DNA of 19,690 nucleotides from an uncultured Sulfitobacter sp. (GTDB lineage: Bacteria > Pseudomonadota > Alphaproteobacteria > Rhodobacterales > Rhodobacteraceae), in the NCBI GenBank assembly GCA_937923365.1, contig CALAIJ010000040.1, forward strand, positions 1 through 19,690, read 5' to 3'. The notes under the pieces were generated by a model. That model ran no database searches. It had not been told where the DNA came from and was given only the letters and a program-made list of their open reading frames with translations. Both the position numbers and the translations under genes were made by a program. Shown one piece after another: positions 7,009 to 13,834 of the stretch (within the stretch, counting starts at the first letter, position 1; each line of letters starts with the position of its first letter).

Positions 7009-8397
7009 ATGTCTCTGCGCCCATATGTTCTGTCATTGATGCTTTTGCCTGCCGCAGCCACTGCGCAGCAAAGTCAGGTCCAGACCAAGCAATACGACGA
7101 CGGCGGCATTTACGAAGGTACCTTTCAGGGCGGCTTGCAGCACGGGCAAGGCACTTACAAGCTGCCTAATGGCTACGAATACTCCGGCGAATGGGTTGAC
7201 GGAGAGATCAAAGGGCAGGGCGTTGCGCGCTTCCCAAACGGCTCCGTCTATGAGGGCGCCTTTTCCAAAGGCAAGCCCGAGGGTTTTGGCAAGATTACCT
7301 TTGCCGACGGAGGCACGTACGAGGGCGAATGGCTTGCCGGTGCCATCATGGGGCAGGGTGTTGCCCTTTACGCCAACGGGGTGCGATACGAAGGCCAGTT
7401 CCGCAACGCCAAGCACCACGGCAAAGGCACCATGCAAAGCCCCGGTGGCTATCAGTATCAGGGCGACTGGATCGACGGCATCAAGCAGGGCAGCGGCATT
7501 ATCACCTACCCTGACGGCGCCATTTATGATGGCGAGATCGTCGTCGGCAAACGCGCGGGTCAAGGCACGCTGACCATGCCTGACGGCTTGATCTATGTCG
7601 GCTTGTGGAAAGACGGACAGATCGACGGGCAAGGCAAGCTGACCCAGCCCAATGGCGACGTCTACGAAGGCCAGCTGGTTGCCGGACGCCGCGAGGGCAC
7701 GGGCAAGGTCATCTATGAAAACGGCGACATCTATGAAGGCGACTTCAAGGATGATCGTCGCGACGGGCAAGGCACGTTCACGGGAACGGATGGTTACGTC
7801 TATACCGGTTCCTGGGTCGCAGGGCAGATCGAGGGTGAGGGTCAGGTGACCTACCCCGACGGCTCCGTTTATGTGGGATCGTTCCGCGATGATCTGGCGG
7901 ACGGGCAAGGCAAGATCACCTATGTCGACGGCTCCACCTATGAGGGATCATGGTCGGGCGGGGTCATCGAAGGCCGGGGCCGCGCCACTTACGCCAATGG
8001 TGTCGTCTATGAGGGCGACTTCAAGAATGCGCGAAATGACGGTCAGGGTATCATGACCTACGCGGACGGCTATCGCTATGAAGGTGGCTGGAAGGATGGC
8101 CAGCGCCATGGGCAGGGCAAAGCCACCTATGCAGATGGCACTGTCTATGAGGGCCAGTTTCAGGATGGATTGCGCCACGGTAACGGCAAAATCTTCATGG
8201 CCAGTGGCTTTGTATACGAAGGCGGCTGGGTCCAGGGCGAGATTGAAGGCCAGGGCGTAGCAACCTACGACAATGGCGACGTCTATGAAGGGACCTTCAA
8301 AGCAGGCAAGCGTCAGGGCACAGGCACCATGCGCTATGCCACCGGCGAAGAGGCCAGCGGCGAATGGGAAGGTGGCGCGCTCAAAGAAGGCGGCTAG
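7009..8397 (+). CDS. Exported MORN-repeat protein (18 full repeats plus a degenerate one)
   Basis: This 462-aa protein has a signal peptide (residues 1 to about 20, ending in AAATA before QQ) and then almost nothing but 23-residue MORN repeats of the form YxxGxxYEGxFxxGxxxGxGxxx. I count 18 full repeats from about residue 29 plus a degenerate last one (YATGEEASGEWEGG). Repeats alternate: those with F (or I/L) after YEG alternate with those carrying W (YxGxWxxGxIxGQG), so the real unit is about 46 residues. The order slips once, where repeats 9 and 10 are both F-type. MORN arrays form long beta-hairpin sheets used as scaffolds or lipid contacts; no enzyme domain (kinase, SET) is attached. AAGG lies about eight bases before ATG 7009. 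Export to the periplasm or cell surface is inferred from the signal peptide. Confidence 0.92.
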   Translation: MSLRPYVLSLMLLPAAATAQQSQVQTKQYDDGGIYEGTFQGGLQHGQGTYKLPNGYEYSGEWVDGEIKGQGVARFPNGSVYEGAFSKGKPEGFGKITFADGGTYEGEWLAGAIMGQGVALYANGVRYEGQFRNAKHHGKGTMQSPGGYQYQGDWIDGIKQGSGIITYPDGAIYDGEIVVGKRAGQGTLTMPDGLIYVGLWKDGQIDGQGKLTQPNGDVYEGQLVAGRREGTGKVIYENGDIYEGDFKDDRRDGQGTFTGTDGYVYTGSWVAGQIEGEGQVTYPDGSVYVGSFRDDLADGQGKITYVDGSTYEGSWSGGVIEGRGRATYANGVVYEGDFKNARNDGQGIMTYADGYRYEGGWKDGQRHGQGKATYADGTVYEGQFQDGLRHGNGKIFMASGFVYEGGWVQGEIEGQGVATYDNGDVYEGTFKAGKRQGTGTMRYATGEEASGEWEGGALKEGG

Positions 8398-8446
8398 GCC
8401 GATCACATTGCCGTAGAGGGGACAACGCCTGACCGACGGAGGGCAG

Positions 8447-8848
8447 ATGACCAAAGTTGCGCAGTTTCTTGCAAGCGTCACACCGGAACGGCGGTTTCGC
8501 GAGGCCGCACAACTCGACGGGCTTTTCCGCGAAGTTACCGGCTGGCAGCCCCGTTTCTATAAAGGCGGCATGCTGGGTTATGGCACCTACGACTATACCT
8601 ATGCATCGGGGCATTCCGGCACATCATTTGCAACAGGCTTCGCCCCGCGCAAGGCCAAGCTAAGCATCTATATCATGCCGGGGTACGCCGATTTTGACAG
8701 CATTCTTGCGCGGCTTGGCAAACACACCAATGGCAAGGCGTGTCTGTACCTCAACAAGCTGGCGGACGCGGATGAAGCGGTTTTGGCCGAGTTGATCCGC
8801 GCAGGTCTTGAGGACCTGGGCAGGCGTTGGCCCGTCAAGCGTTCCTAG
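8447..8848 (+). CDS. DUF1801 domain protein (YdhG/CyaY-like fold)
   Basis: This 133-aa single-domain protein matches the DUF1801 pattern well: a helical start, then MLGYGTYDYTYASGHSG, FAPRKAKLSIYIMPGY, LARLGKHTNGKACLYLNKLADADEAVLAELI. It lacks a signal peptide and is presumed cytoplasmic. The function of DUF1801 proteins is unknown. A good GGAGGG lies six to ten bases before ATG 8447. It follows the MORN gene by 49 bases on the same strand and might share its transcript, though nothing links their functions. The convergent 293-aa gene ends 41 bases beyond it. Confidence 0.88.
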   Translation: MTKVAQFLASVTPERRFREAAQLDGLFREVTGWQPRFYKGGMLGYGTYDYTYASGHSGTSFATGFAPRKAKLSIYIMPGYADFDSILARLGKHTNGKACLYLNKLADADEAVLAELIRAGLEDLGRRWPVKRS

Positions 8849-8889
8849 CCCCCTGTCCACGACCCGTGATCGCGTGCCAGCGCGCGCTG

Positions 8890-9771
8890 TCAGATGCGTT
8901 TCATCCGCCGCTCGGCAAGGTCGTGCAACTGTTCAAAGGCGCCCTCCAACAGCCAGCCTTCGCCCTTTTCCGTCAAACCCAAAGCGCCAACCTGATCGGG
9001 GTCCAGCGCCACCAGATCAGCCGCAGTCGTGAGATCAAGCGCGGCCAGTCTTTCGAGGTCCTGAGACGGGACATTTGCGATCCCCGCCAGAAGCGTATCC
9101 GATATCTCCTGATCATCTGTGTGCTCGATCTTGCGTTGGCCCGCACCTTCGGCAGGGCCACATTTCGGTTCGGGTCTTGTGTGCGTCACCTGATGTTCGT
9201 GATTGATCCGCACTTTGATAATATGCGGCGGGTGTGGCTTTGTCGTGTTGTACAGACGCTCTTTGAAGATATGGGTTTCCACAACAGGCACCCAGATTTC
9301 GTATTGCGTTGTGCCTGTCTTGGGGGGCTGCGCGATGATCTTTTTGTCTTTGGTCTGCAGCACGGAAGATGTGACTGAATATCCCACAGTGGCGCTGATC
9401 TTGCCTGTCACTGACTTCAATCCGAAAACGCCCAAAGCTGATTGCAGTTCACTTGTCGAGGACGCCGAGAGCGTAGACACGTATCCGTAGGCATAGGACT
9501 TGCCAATTTCGCGCGGCGTGCCGTTGCAGGGGATCGTCACGCTTTCGACCCGTTCCCAGTAGATTTTGGTGATGTACAGCATGTTCTTGGACAGCCGTTT
9601 TGGGGCGACCATCATGGAAGGGCCGGAAACTGTCGGATCCTTTTCGTGGTAGGACGAAACAACGGGTAAGACGTTGGATCGATCAATCACGGAGACGATT
9701 TTGACACCGTGAAAGAACTCGGCAAATCGGGTCTTGTCACGGAACAGGTCAAGGTCATCGATTGGTTGCAT
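8890..9771 (-). CDS. Unrecognised 293-aa protein: beta-like Ser/Thr-rich middle and helix-hairpin-helix-like C-terminus
   Basis: I do not recognise this protein. It has no signal peptide or membrane helix. Residues of about 85-175 are Ser/Thr-rich with alternating polar and hydrophobic positions (YAYGYVSTLSASSTSE, GKISATVGYSVTSSV), then a PP-x-TG turn and YEIWVPVVETHIF. This rhythm resembles beta domains of pore-forming or surface beta proteins, a loose resemblance only. After a His-rich linker (HPPHIIKVRINHEHQVTH) the last 70 residues read like a helix-hairpin-helix/SAM-like domain (LLAGIANVPSQDLERLAALD, TTAADLVALDPDQVGALGL). The start is ATG 9771 with GAGGAA 11 bases upstream; a longer frame to 10230 runs into the gltX region and is a shadow. 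Base use looks more AT-rich than its neighbours by eye, hinting at transfer. Confidence is high that it is a gene, low on role. Confidence 0.75.
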   Translation of the reverse strand: MQPIDDLDLFRDKTRFAEFFHGVKIVSVIDRSNVLPVVSSYHEKDPTVSGPSMMVAPKRLSKNMLYITKIYWERVESVTIPCNGTPREIGKSYAYGYVSTLSASSTSELQSALGVFGLKSVTGKISATVGYSVTSSVLQTKDKKIIAQPPKTGTTQYEIWVPVVETHIFKERLYNTTKPHPPHIIKVRINHEHQVTHTRPEPKCGPAEGAGQRKIEHTDDQEISDTLLAGIANVPSQDLERLAALDLTTAADLVALDPDQVGALGLTEKGEGWLLEGAFEQLHDLAERRMKRI

Positions 9772-9822
9772 TGCATTTTTCCTCAATAAAATGGCGAAAA
9801 AATCTATGTTCAACTGATACTG

Positions 9823-9876
9823 AAAACCCCAGTATTCTTGGGTTTTGCGCCAAAATGTCAATCTTTGCGGGGTTTT
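9823..9876. other. Overlapping inverted repeats upstream of gltX and the 293-aa gene
   Basis: In the 252-base divergent spacer, AAAACCC (9823-9829) can pair with GGGTTTT (9840-9846) over a ten-base loop. Alternatively AAAACCCC (9823-9830) can pair with GGGGTTTT (9869-9876). A small dyad, TTTTGCGCCAAAA, lies between them at 9843-9855. The two pairings exclude each other. The rest of the spacer holds the gltX Shine-Dalgarno and nothing else I can name. Confidence 0.4.
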
Positions 9877-10023
9877 CGATTGGTACAGGCGCCGTCGGCG
9901 CAGACCTGTAAACAATGGTTTCAGCCCAAGGTGCAAATATCCGTGCAAGGCCGCAAACGGGCCGCCTGCGCTGGACAACACAGGCCCTCTGTGACAGAGC
10001 ATCGCCACCATAGGAGCGCCTTT

Positions 10024-11358
10024 ATGTCCAGCCAGACCACCACCCGTTTTGCCCCGTCGCCCACCGGTTTTATCCACGTGGGCAACCTGCGTACCGCGTT
10101 GATGAACTACCTCATTGCGCGCAAGGCGGGGGGCACGTTTATCTTGCGTATCGACGATACGGACCCCGAGCGCTCCAAGGAAGAATACGTCGACGGCATC
10201 AAGCAGGACCTCGAGTGGCTGGGCCTGCATTGGGACCGCGTCGAGCGGCAGTCAGAGCGGCTGGACCAATATCACGCCGCCGCAGATGCGCTGCGCGAGA
10301 ACGGCCGCTTCTACGAAGCGTTCGAGACGCCCACCGAGCTGGACCTTAAGCGCAAAAAGCAGCTGAACATGGGTAAGCCGCCGGTCTATGACCGTGCAGC
10401 CCTCAGCCTGAGCGACGATGAAAAAACTGCCTTGCGGAGCGCGCGTGGCGACGGTGTCTGGCGGTTCAAGCTGGACCACGCGCGGATCGAATGGGCGGAC
10501 GGCATTCTGGGCGACATCTCCATTGATGCGGCGTCCGTGTCCGACCCTGTGCTGATCCGCGGCGACGGGCAGATCCTCTATACGCTGGCTTCGGTTGTAG
10601 ACGACACCGAGATGGGCGTCACCCATGTGGTACGCGGGTCCGATCACGTCACCAACACGGCCACGCAAATCCAGATTATGAAGGCGTTGGGCCACGACCA
10701 TCCCAGCTTTGCCCACCACTCGCTGCTGACCGGCCCGCAAGGCGAAGCACTCTCCAAACGTCTCGGCACGCTGGCGCTGCGCGATCTGCGCGCACAGGGC
10801 ATCGAGCCTTTTGCATTGCTCAGCCTCATGGCACGACTGGGGTCATCCGACCCCGTTGAATTGCGCAACGATATGGCCACCTTGATCGAAGGGTTCGATA
10901 TTGATCACTTCGGCTCGGCTCCAACCAAGTTCGATGTGGCCGATCTGTTCCCGCTGACGGGGCGCTACTTGTCACAGCTGCCGTATGAGGACGTGGCCGA
11001 CCGCATCACAGGTCTGGGCGTGCCAGAGGCCATCGGCCCGCAGTTCTGGGGCGTCGCGCGCGAGAACATCCAGACCTTGGGCGACCTTGAAAGCTGGTGG
11101 GCCTTGTGCCGTGACGGCGCAGAGCCGATCATTGAAGAGGATGATACAGCCTTCATCGCGCAGGCCATGGACCTGCTGCCCGATATGCCTTTTGACGAAA
11201 GCACCTGGGGCGCATGGACAGCCGCGGTCAAGGAAGCCACAGGCCGCAAAGGGCGCGGGCTGTTCCGGCCATTGCGTCTGGCGCTGACAGGTCAGGAACA
11301 CGGCCCCGAGATGGCCGCGCTGATGCCGTTGCTACAGGTCATCAAGGCCAAAGGTTAA
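10024..11358 (+). CDS. gltX: Glutamate--tRNA ligase
   Basis: This 444-aa class I aminoacyl-tRNA synthetase charges tRNA-Glu with glutamate. The N-terminal Rossmann fold has FAPSPTGFIHVGN with the HIGH-type motif HVGN at residues 18-21, then ILRIDDTDPERSKEEYVDGI. The KMSKS-type loop is ALSKR at 242-246. The C-terminal helical half (about 300-444) is the anticodon-binding region. The length is at the short end for bacterial GltX. Alphaproteobacteria often carry two gltX genes; this window cannot tell whether this copy is the only one. The start is ATG 10024 with AGGAG eight bases before it; an open frame back to 9838 is an artefact. The TAA stop interlocks with the stop of the convergent GGCT gene (TTAA). 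Confidence 0.95.
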   Translation: MSSQTTTRFAPSPTGFIHVGNLRTALMNYLIARKAGGTFILRIDDTDPERSKEEYVDGIKQDLEWLGLHWDRVERQSERLDQYHAAADALRENGRFYEAFETPTELDLKRKKQLNMGKPPVYDRAALSLSDDEKTALRSARGDGVWRFKLDHARIEWADGILGDISIDAASVSDPVLIRGDGQILYTLASVVDDTEMGVTHVVRGSDHVTNTATQIQIMKALGHDHPSFAHHSLLTGPQGEALSKRLGTLALRDLRAQGIEPFALLSLMARLGSSDPVELRNDMATLIEGFDIDHFGSAPTKFDVADLFPLTGRYLSQLPYEDVADRITGLGVPEAIGPQFWGVARENIQTLGDLESWWALCRDGAEPIIEEDDTAFIAQAMDLLPDMPFDESTWGAWTAAVKEATGRKGRGLFRPLRLALTGQEHGPEMAALMPLLQVIKAKG

Positions 11359-11915
11359 GGCGAAACCACCGTCGCGCCGCGCAGAGCAAGGTGCTGATCT
11401 ACAAGGGCCATTTCAAGATGGCTTAGCACTTGGGCACGGGGATATCGGGGCGCCGCACGGTCATTCAGGACAGGGGTGTCCCAGCCTGATGTCGTGTCGA
11501 AAAAGCGCGCCACGCCAGCCGCGCCATAGACCTTCAGGAAACCTTGGACCACCACGTCAAGATAGCTCAGGATGATGCGGTGGTCGCCTTGCTGGGTCGT
11601 CTGGGTCTCTGGTACGGCATAATGGGCCATATCCGGTGCAGGGGTCAGGTCATGGGTCACAGAGCCCCCCGAACTGATCCTTTCATATCCGTGTTCGCGC
11701 GCGTCAAGTGCCGCCCAATCCGCGCGCGGGACTGCGGCGATCAATCCGTCGATTGTCACGCTTGGGTCCTGCACCACGCTGAGGAACACCACATCCCGCG
11801 CATCGGTTTTCACCCAGGCCCGCCGCCAGCCTGCAAGCTGGGCAGGACGCGTATCGGGGTAGTCATGGGTCGCGGTGTTCACGAGGCTGCCATAGCCGAA
11901 GAAATAGGGTTCCAT
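11355..11915 (-). CDS. Gamma-glutamylcyclotransferase-like (GGCT / ChaC-type) family protein
   Basis: This 186-aa protein opens with FGYGSLVN, the nucleotide-like P-x-YGSL loop that marks the GGCT/AIG2/ChaC fold. It also has the acidic-helix segment WAALDAREHGYERI, whose glutamate matches the catalytic position in the family. Relatives release 5-oxoproline from gamma-glutamyl peptides or glutathione; the exact substrate cannot be read here. The C-terminal half (YLDVVVQGFLKVYGAAGVARFFDTT) is longer than in minimal GGCT proteins. The start is ATG 11915, which fits the family opening; there is no good Shine-Dalgarno sequence. It is divergent from the glycine riboswitch operon and its stop overlaps that of gltX by four bases. 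Confidence 0.8.
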   Translation of the reverse strand: MEPYFFGYGSLVNTATHDYPDTRPAQLAGWRRAWVKTDARDVVFLSVVQDPSVTIDGLIAAVPRADWAALDAREHGYERISSGGSVTHDLTPAPDMAHYAVPETQTTQQGDHRIILSYLDVVVQGFLKVYGAAGVARFFDTTSGWDTPVLNDRAAPRYPRAQVLSHLEMALVDQHLALRGATVVSP

Positions 11916-11932
11916 AGCGCTTAGAAAGCATG

Positions 11933-11960
11933 TTGACGGCGCGGTATGCAAGCGCATACC
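11933..11960 (+). promoter_or_regulatory. Candidate gcv promoter (-35 TTGACG) with an 18-bp palindrome in the spacer/-10 region
   Basis: TTGACG at 11933-11938 is a good -35 hexamer about 40 bases before the riboswitch. Sixteen bases later, CATACC could serve as a poor -10. The same stretch is a perfect 7-4-7 inverted repeat, GGTATGCAAGCGCATACC (11943-11960). A protein bound there would cover the promoter. The alternative is a small hairpin at the 5' end of the transcript or a promoter for the divergent GGCT gene. Confidence 0.45.
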
Positions 11961-11975
11961 AAAGGGGCACGCGTA

Positions 11976-12130
11976 TGGGAGAATCAGCGCCAAGCTGATG
12001 CCGAAGGAGCAACCGCCCCGGAAACTCTCAGGCCACAAGGACCGTACGCACAAGGACAGAACTCTGGAGAGTGCCCCATCACGGGCCGCCGAAGGGATAA
12101 CGATCTCAGGCGAAAGGACAGAGGGGGCAT
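11976..12130 (+). ncRNA. Tandem glycine riboswitch (two aptamers)
   Basis: Both glycine aptamers are recognisable. Aptamer 1 (about 11976-12071) has a P2 hairpin ATCAGC/GCTGAT, then GCCGAAGGAGCAA (12000-12012), ACTCTCAGG (12024-12032), AAGGAC and CTCTGGAGAG. Aptamer 2 (about 12072-12130) has P1 arms TGCCCC (12072-12077) and GGGGCA (12124-12129), enclosing GCCGAAGGGATAA (12088-12100), ATCTCAGG and GAAAGGACAGAG. A one-base linker joins them, as in the classic gcvT motif. It binds glycine and, in known cases, turns on glycine cleavage. The 77 bases before gcvT form the expression platform; I see no hairpin with a T-run there, so control of translation is a possibility. Small open frames through this region are not genes. 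Confidence 0.95.
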
Positions 12131-12207
12131 CATGTGTCGCATATCGCGGCGCTGTGGTGCCGGATGTCGTTACAGGCCTTCCGGTTCAGGGATAAACGGG
12201 GGCCGCC

Positions 12208-13332
12208 ATGAGCGATCTGAAACAAACGCCGCTATACGAACTGCACACCGAGCTGGGCGCCAAGATGGTGCCGTTCGCGGGCTATTCAATGCCAGTGCAA
12301 TATCCGCTGGGTGTCATGAAGGAACACCTGCATACGCGGGCCGCTGCAGGTCTGTTCGACGTCAGCCATATGGGTCAGGTCATCCTGTCCGGCGAAAGCT
12401 GGGAACATGTGGCGCGGTCGTTCGAGAGCCTTGTACCGCAGGATGTTCTGGGGCTTGAGGATGCACGCCAGCGCTATGGATTTTTCACCAATGATGCGGG
12501 CGGGATCGAAGATGATCTGATGTTTGCGCGGCGTGGCGATGATTTGTTCGCTGTGGTCAACGCCGCCTGCAAAGAGGCGGATATCGCGCGGATGCGCTCT
12601 TCGCTGGAGCCCGAAATCCAAGTGACGGAGATCGCCGATAGAGCGCTCATCGCGGTGCAGGGACCTGCCGCAGGGGCAATTATCGCCGCAATGGATGCGC
12701 GCGCCAACGATATGGCATTCATGGATGTGGTCGACCTGACGCTGGGCGGCATCGACGTCTGGGCGTCGCGGTCAGGCTACACGGGCGAGGACGGGTTTGA
12801 GATTTCTGTCGCAGACGATCATGCGGAGACTCTGGTGCGCGCCTTGCTGGCGCATGAGGCCGTTGAGGCCATCGGTCTGGGTGCGCGGGATTCGCTGCGG
12901 CTGGAAGCGGGTTTGTGCCTTTACGGGCACGATATGGATGCCAACATCACCCCTGTCGAAGCGGCGCTATCTTGGGCGATCCAGAAAGTCCGGCGCACCG
13001 ATGGTGCGCGCGCAGGCGGCTTTCCAGGCGCGGACGTCGTTCTGCGCGGTCTCGCGGAAGGCCCTGCGCGCAAGCGGGTCGGCCTGAAACCCGAAGGCCG
13101 CGCACCCATGCGCGAAGGCGTCGAGATTTTCGATGCAGCCGAGGGGGGCATGCGCGTGGGCGTCGTGACCTCTGGCGGGTTCGGGCCAACGGTCGGGGGG
13201 CCTGTTGCGATGGGCTATGTCACACGTCCTCACGCGCTGGTCGACACCGCGCTTTGGGGTGAGGTCAGGGGCAAAAGAATGCCGCTGAGCGTTGCAAAGC
13301 TGCCCTTTGTCGCGGCAAACTTCAAAAGATAA
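12208..13332 (+). CDS. gcvT: Aminomethyltransferase (glycine cleavage T protein)
   Basis: This 374-aa enzyme takes the aminomethyl group from the H protein, passes the methylene to tetrahydrofolate and releases ammonia. Family blocks are FAGYSMPVQYPLGVMKEH, FDVSHMGQ (residues 50-57), SRSGYTGEDGFE and LYGHDMDANITPVEAAL, followed by the barrel domain (RVGVVTSGGFGPTVGGPVAMGYV). The length is normal for bacterial GcvT. ATG 12208 is preceded by a G-rich stretch (ACGGGGGCC) rather than a standard AGGAGG. It is first in gcvT-gcvH-gcvP, 77 bases after the glycine riboswitch, and is therefore controlled by glycine. Confidence 0.96.
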   Translation: MSDLKQTPLYELHTELGAKMVPFAGYSMPVQYPLGVMKEHLHTRAAAGLFDVSHMGQVILSGESWEHVARSFESLVPQDVLGLEDARQRYGFFTNDAGGIEDDLMFARRGDDLFAVVNAACKEADIARMRSSLEPEIQVTEIADRALIAVQGPAAGAIIAAMDARANDMAFMDVVDLTLGGIDVWASRSGYTGEDGFEISVADDHAETLVRALLAHEAVEAIGLGARDSLRLEAGLCLYGHDMDANITPVEAALSWAIQKVRRTDGARAGGFPGADVVLRGLAEGPARKRVGLKPEGRAPMREGVEIFDAAEGGMRVGVVTSGGFGPTVGGPVAMGYVTRPHALVDTALWGEVRGKRMPLSVAKLPFVAANFKR

Positions 13333-13351
13333 TCCAACAGGAGAGACCAAA

Positions 13352-13711
13352 ATGAAATTCACCGAAGAACACGAATGGCTGCGCGAGGAAGACGGCGAAA
13401 TGGTTGTCGGCATCACGATCCACGCCGCAGAGCAGTTGGGCGATGTTGTCTTTGTCGAACTGCCCGACGAGGGCACCACTGTCAGCAAAGATGACGAAGT
13501 GGTCGTGATTGAAAGTGTCAAAGCTGCGTCCGATATCCTTGCCCCCGTTGATGGCGAAATTACGGAAGTGAATTCAGCGCTGACCGACAACCCCGGCATG
13601 GTCAATGACGATCCACAGGGGGAGGCGTGGTTCTTCAAGATGAAGGTCTCTGACCCCAGCCAGATGGACGAATTCATGGATGAGGCCGGCTACCAGAAGT
13701 TCATCGGGTAA
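13352..13711 (+). CDS. gcvH: Glycine cleavage system H protein (lipoyl carrier)
   Basis: This 119-aa lipoyl protein shuttles the aminomethyl intermediate between the P, T and L proteins. The lipoyl-lysine is Lys57 in IESVKAASD; the family opening EEHEWLREEDG and the ending GYQKFIG are present. I chose ATG 13352, 20 bases after the gcvT stop, because GGAGA lies eight bases upstream and the longer frame from 13292 overlaps gcvT. It is the second gene of the riboswitch-controlled operon. The L protein (lipoamide dehydrogenase) is not in the window. Confidence 0.97.
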   Translation: MKFTEEHEWLREEDGEMVVGITIHAAEQLGDVVFVELPDEGTTVSKDDEVVVIESVKAASDILAPVDGEITEVNSALTDNPGMVNDDPQGEAWFFKMKVSDPSQMDEFMDEAGYQKFIG

Positions 13712-13713
13712 GG

Positions 13714-13747
13714 CCCCGTGGCTGGCGGCAGGATGCCTCCGGCGGGG
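13714..13747 (+). other. GC-rich inverted repeat in the gcvH-gcvP gap
   Basis: Starting three bases after the gcvH stop, CCCCG (13714-13718) can pair with CGGGG (13743-13747), with an inner GGCA-gga-TGCC hairpin. The segment includes CCTCCGGCGGGG, which I recall as part of a motif common between genes in Rhodobacterales; that memory is unchecked. There is no T-run. The remaining bases to gcvP (gap 123 in all) hold only the gcvP ribosome binding site. Confidence 0.4.
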
Positions 13748-13834
13748 AAGAGTTAAGGCCAGAAAAAGGATGGGCGTGGCGTGTCCCTCGGGCGGTGCTT
13801 GGGGGGCGACGGTGGGCCGTGAAGGGGAAAAGAC

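Noticed and set aside
7033..7908. 291-codon open frame antisense to the MORN gene
   Set aside because: Its apparent repeats are the mirror of the 69-base MORN repeats; there is no start context or independent motif.
8398..8446. Promoter or terminator between the MORN and DUF1801 genes
   Set aside because: Only 49 bases, with a ribosome binding site and no hairpin plus T-run or convincing promoter hexamers.
9838..10023. 62-residue N-terminal extension of GltX
   Set aside because: GltX begins just before FAPSPTG in the family, and AGGAG precedes ATG 10024; the extension has no protein-like features.
9772..10230. N-terminal extension of the 293-aa protein to 446 aa
   Set aside because: Would overlap the start of gltX antisense; composition changes at 9771, where a ribosome binding site and ATG occur.
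11998..12195. Small open frame over the glycine riboswitch
   Set aside because: The bases are explained by conserved aptamer structure.
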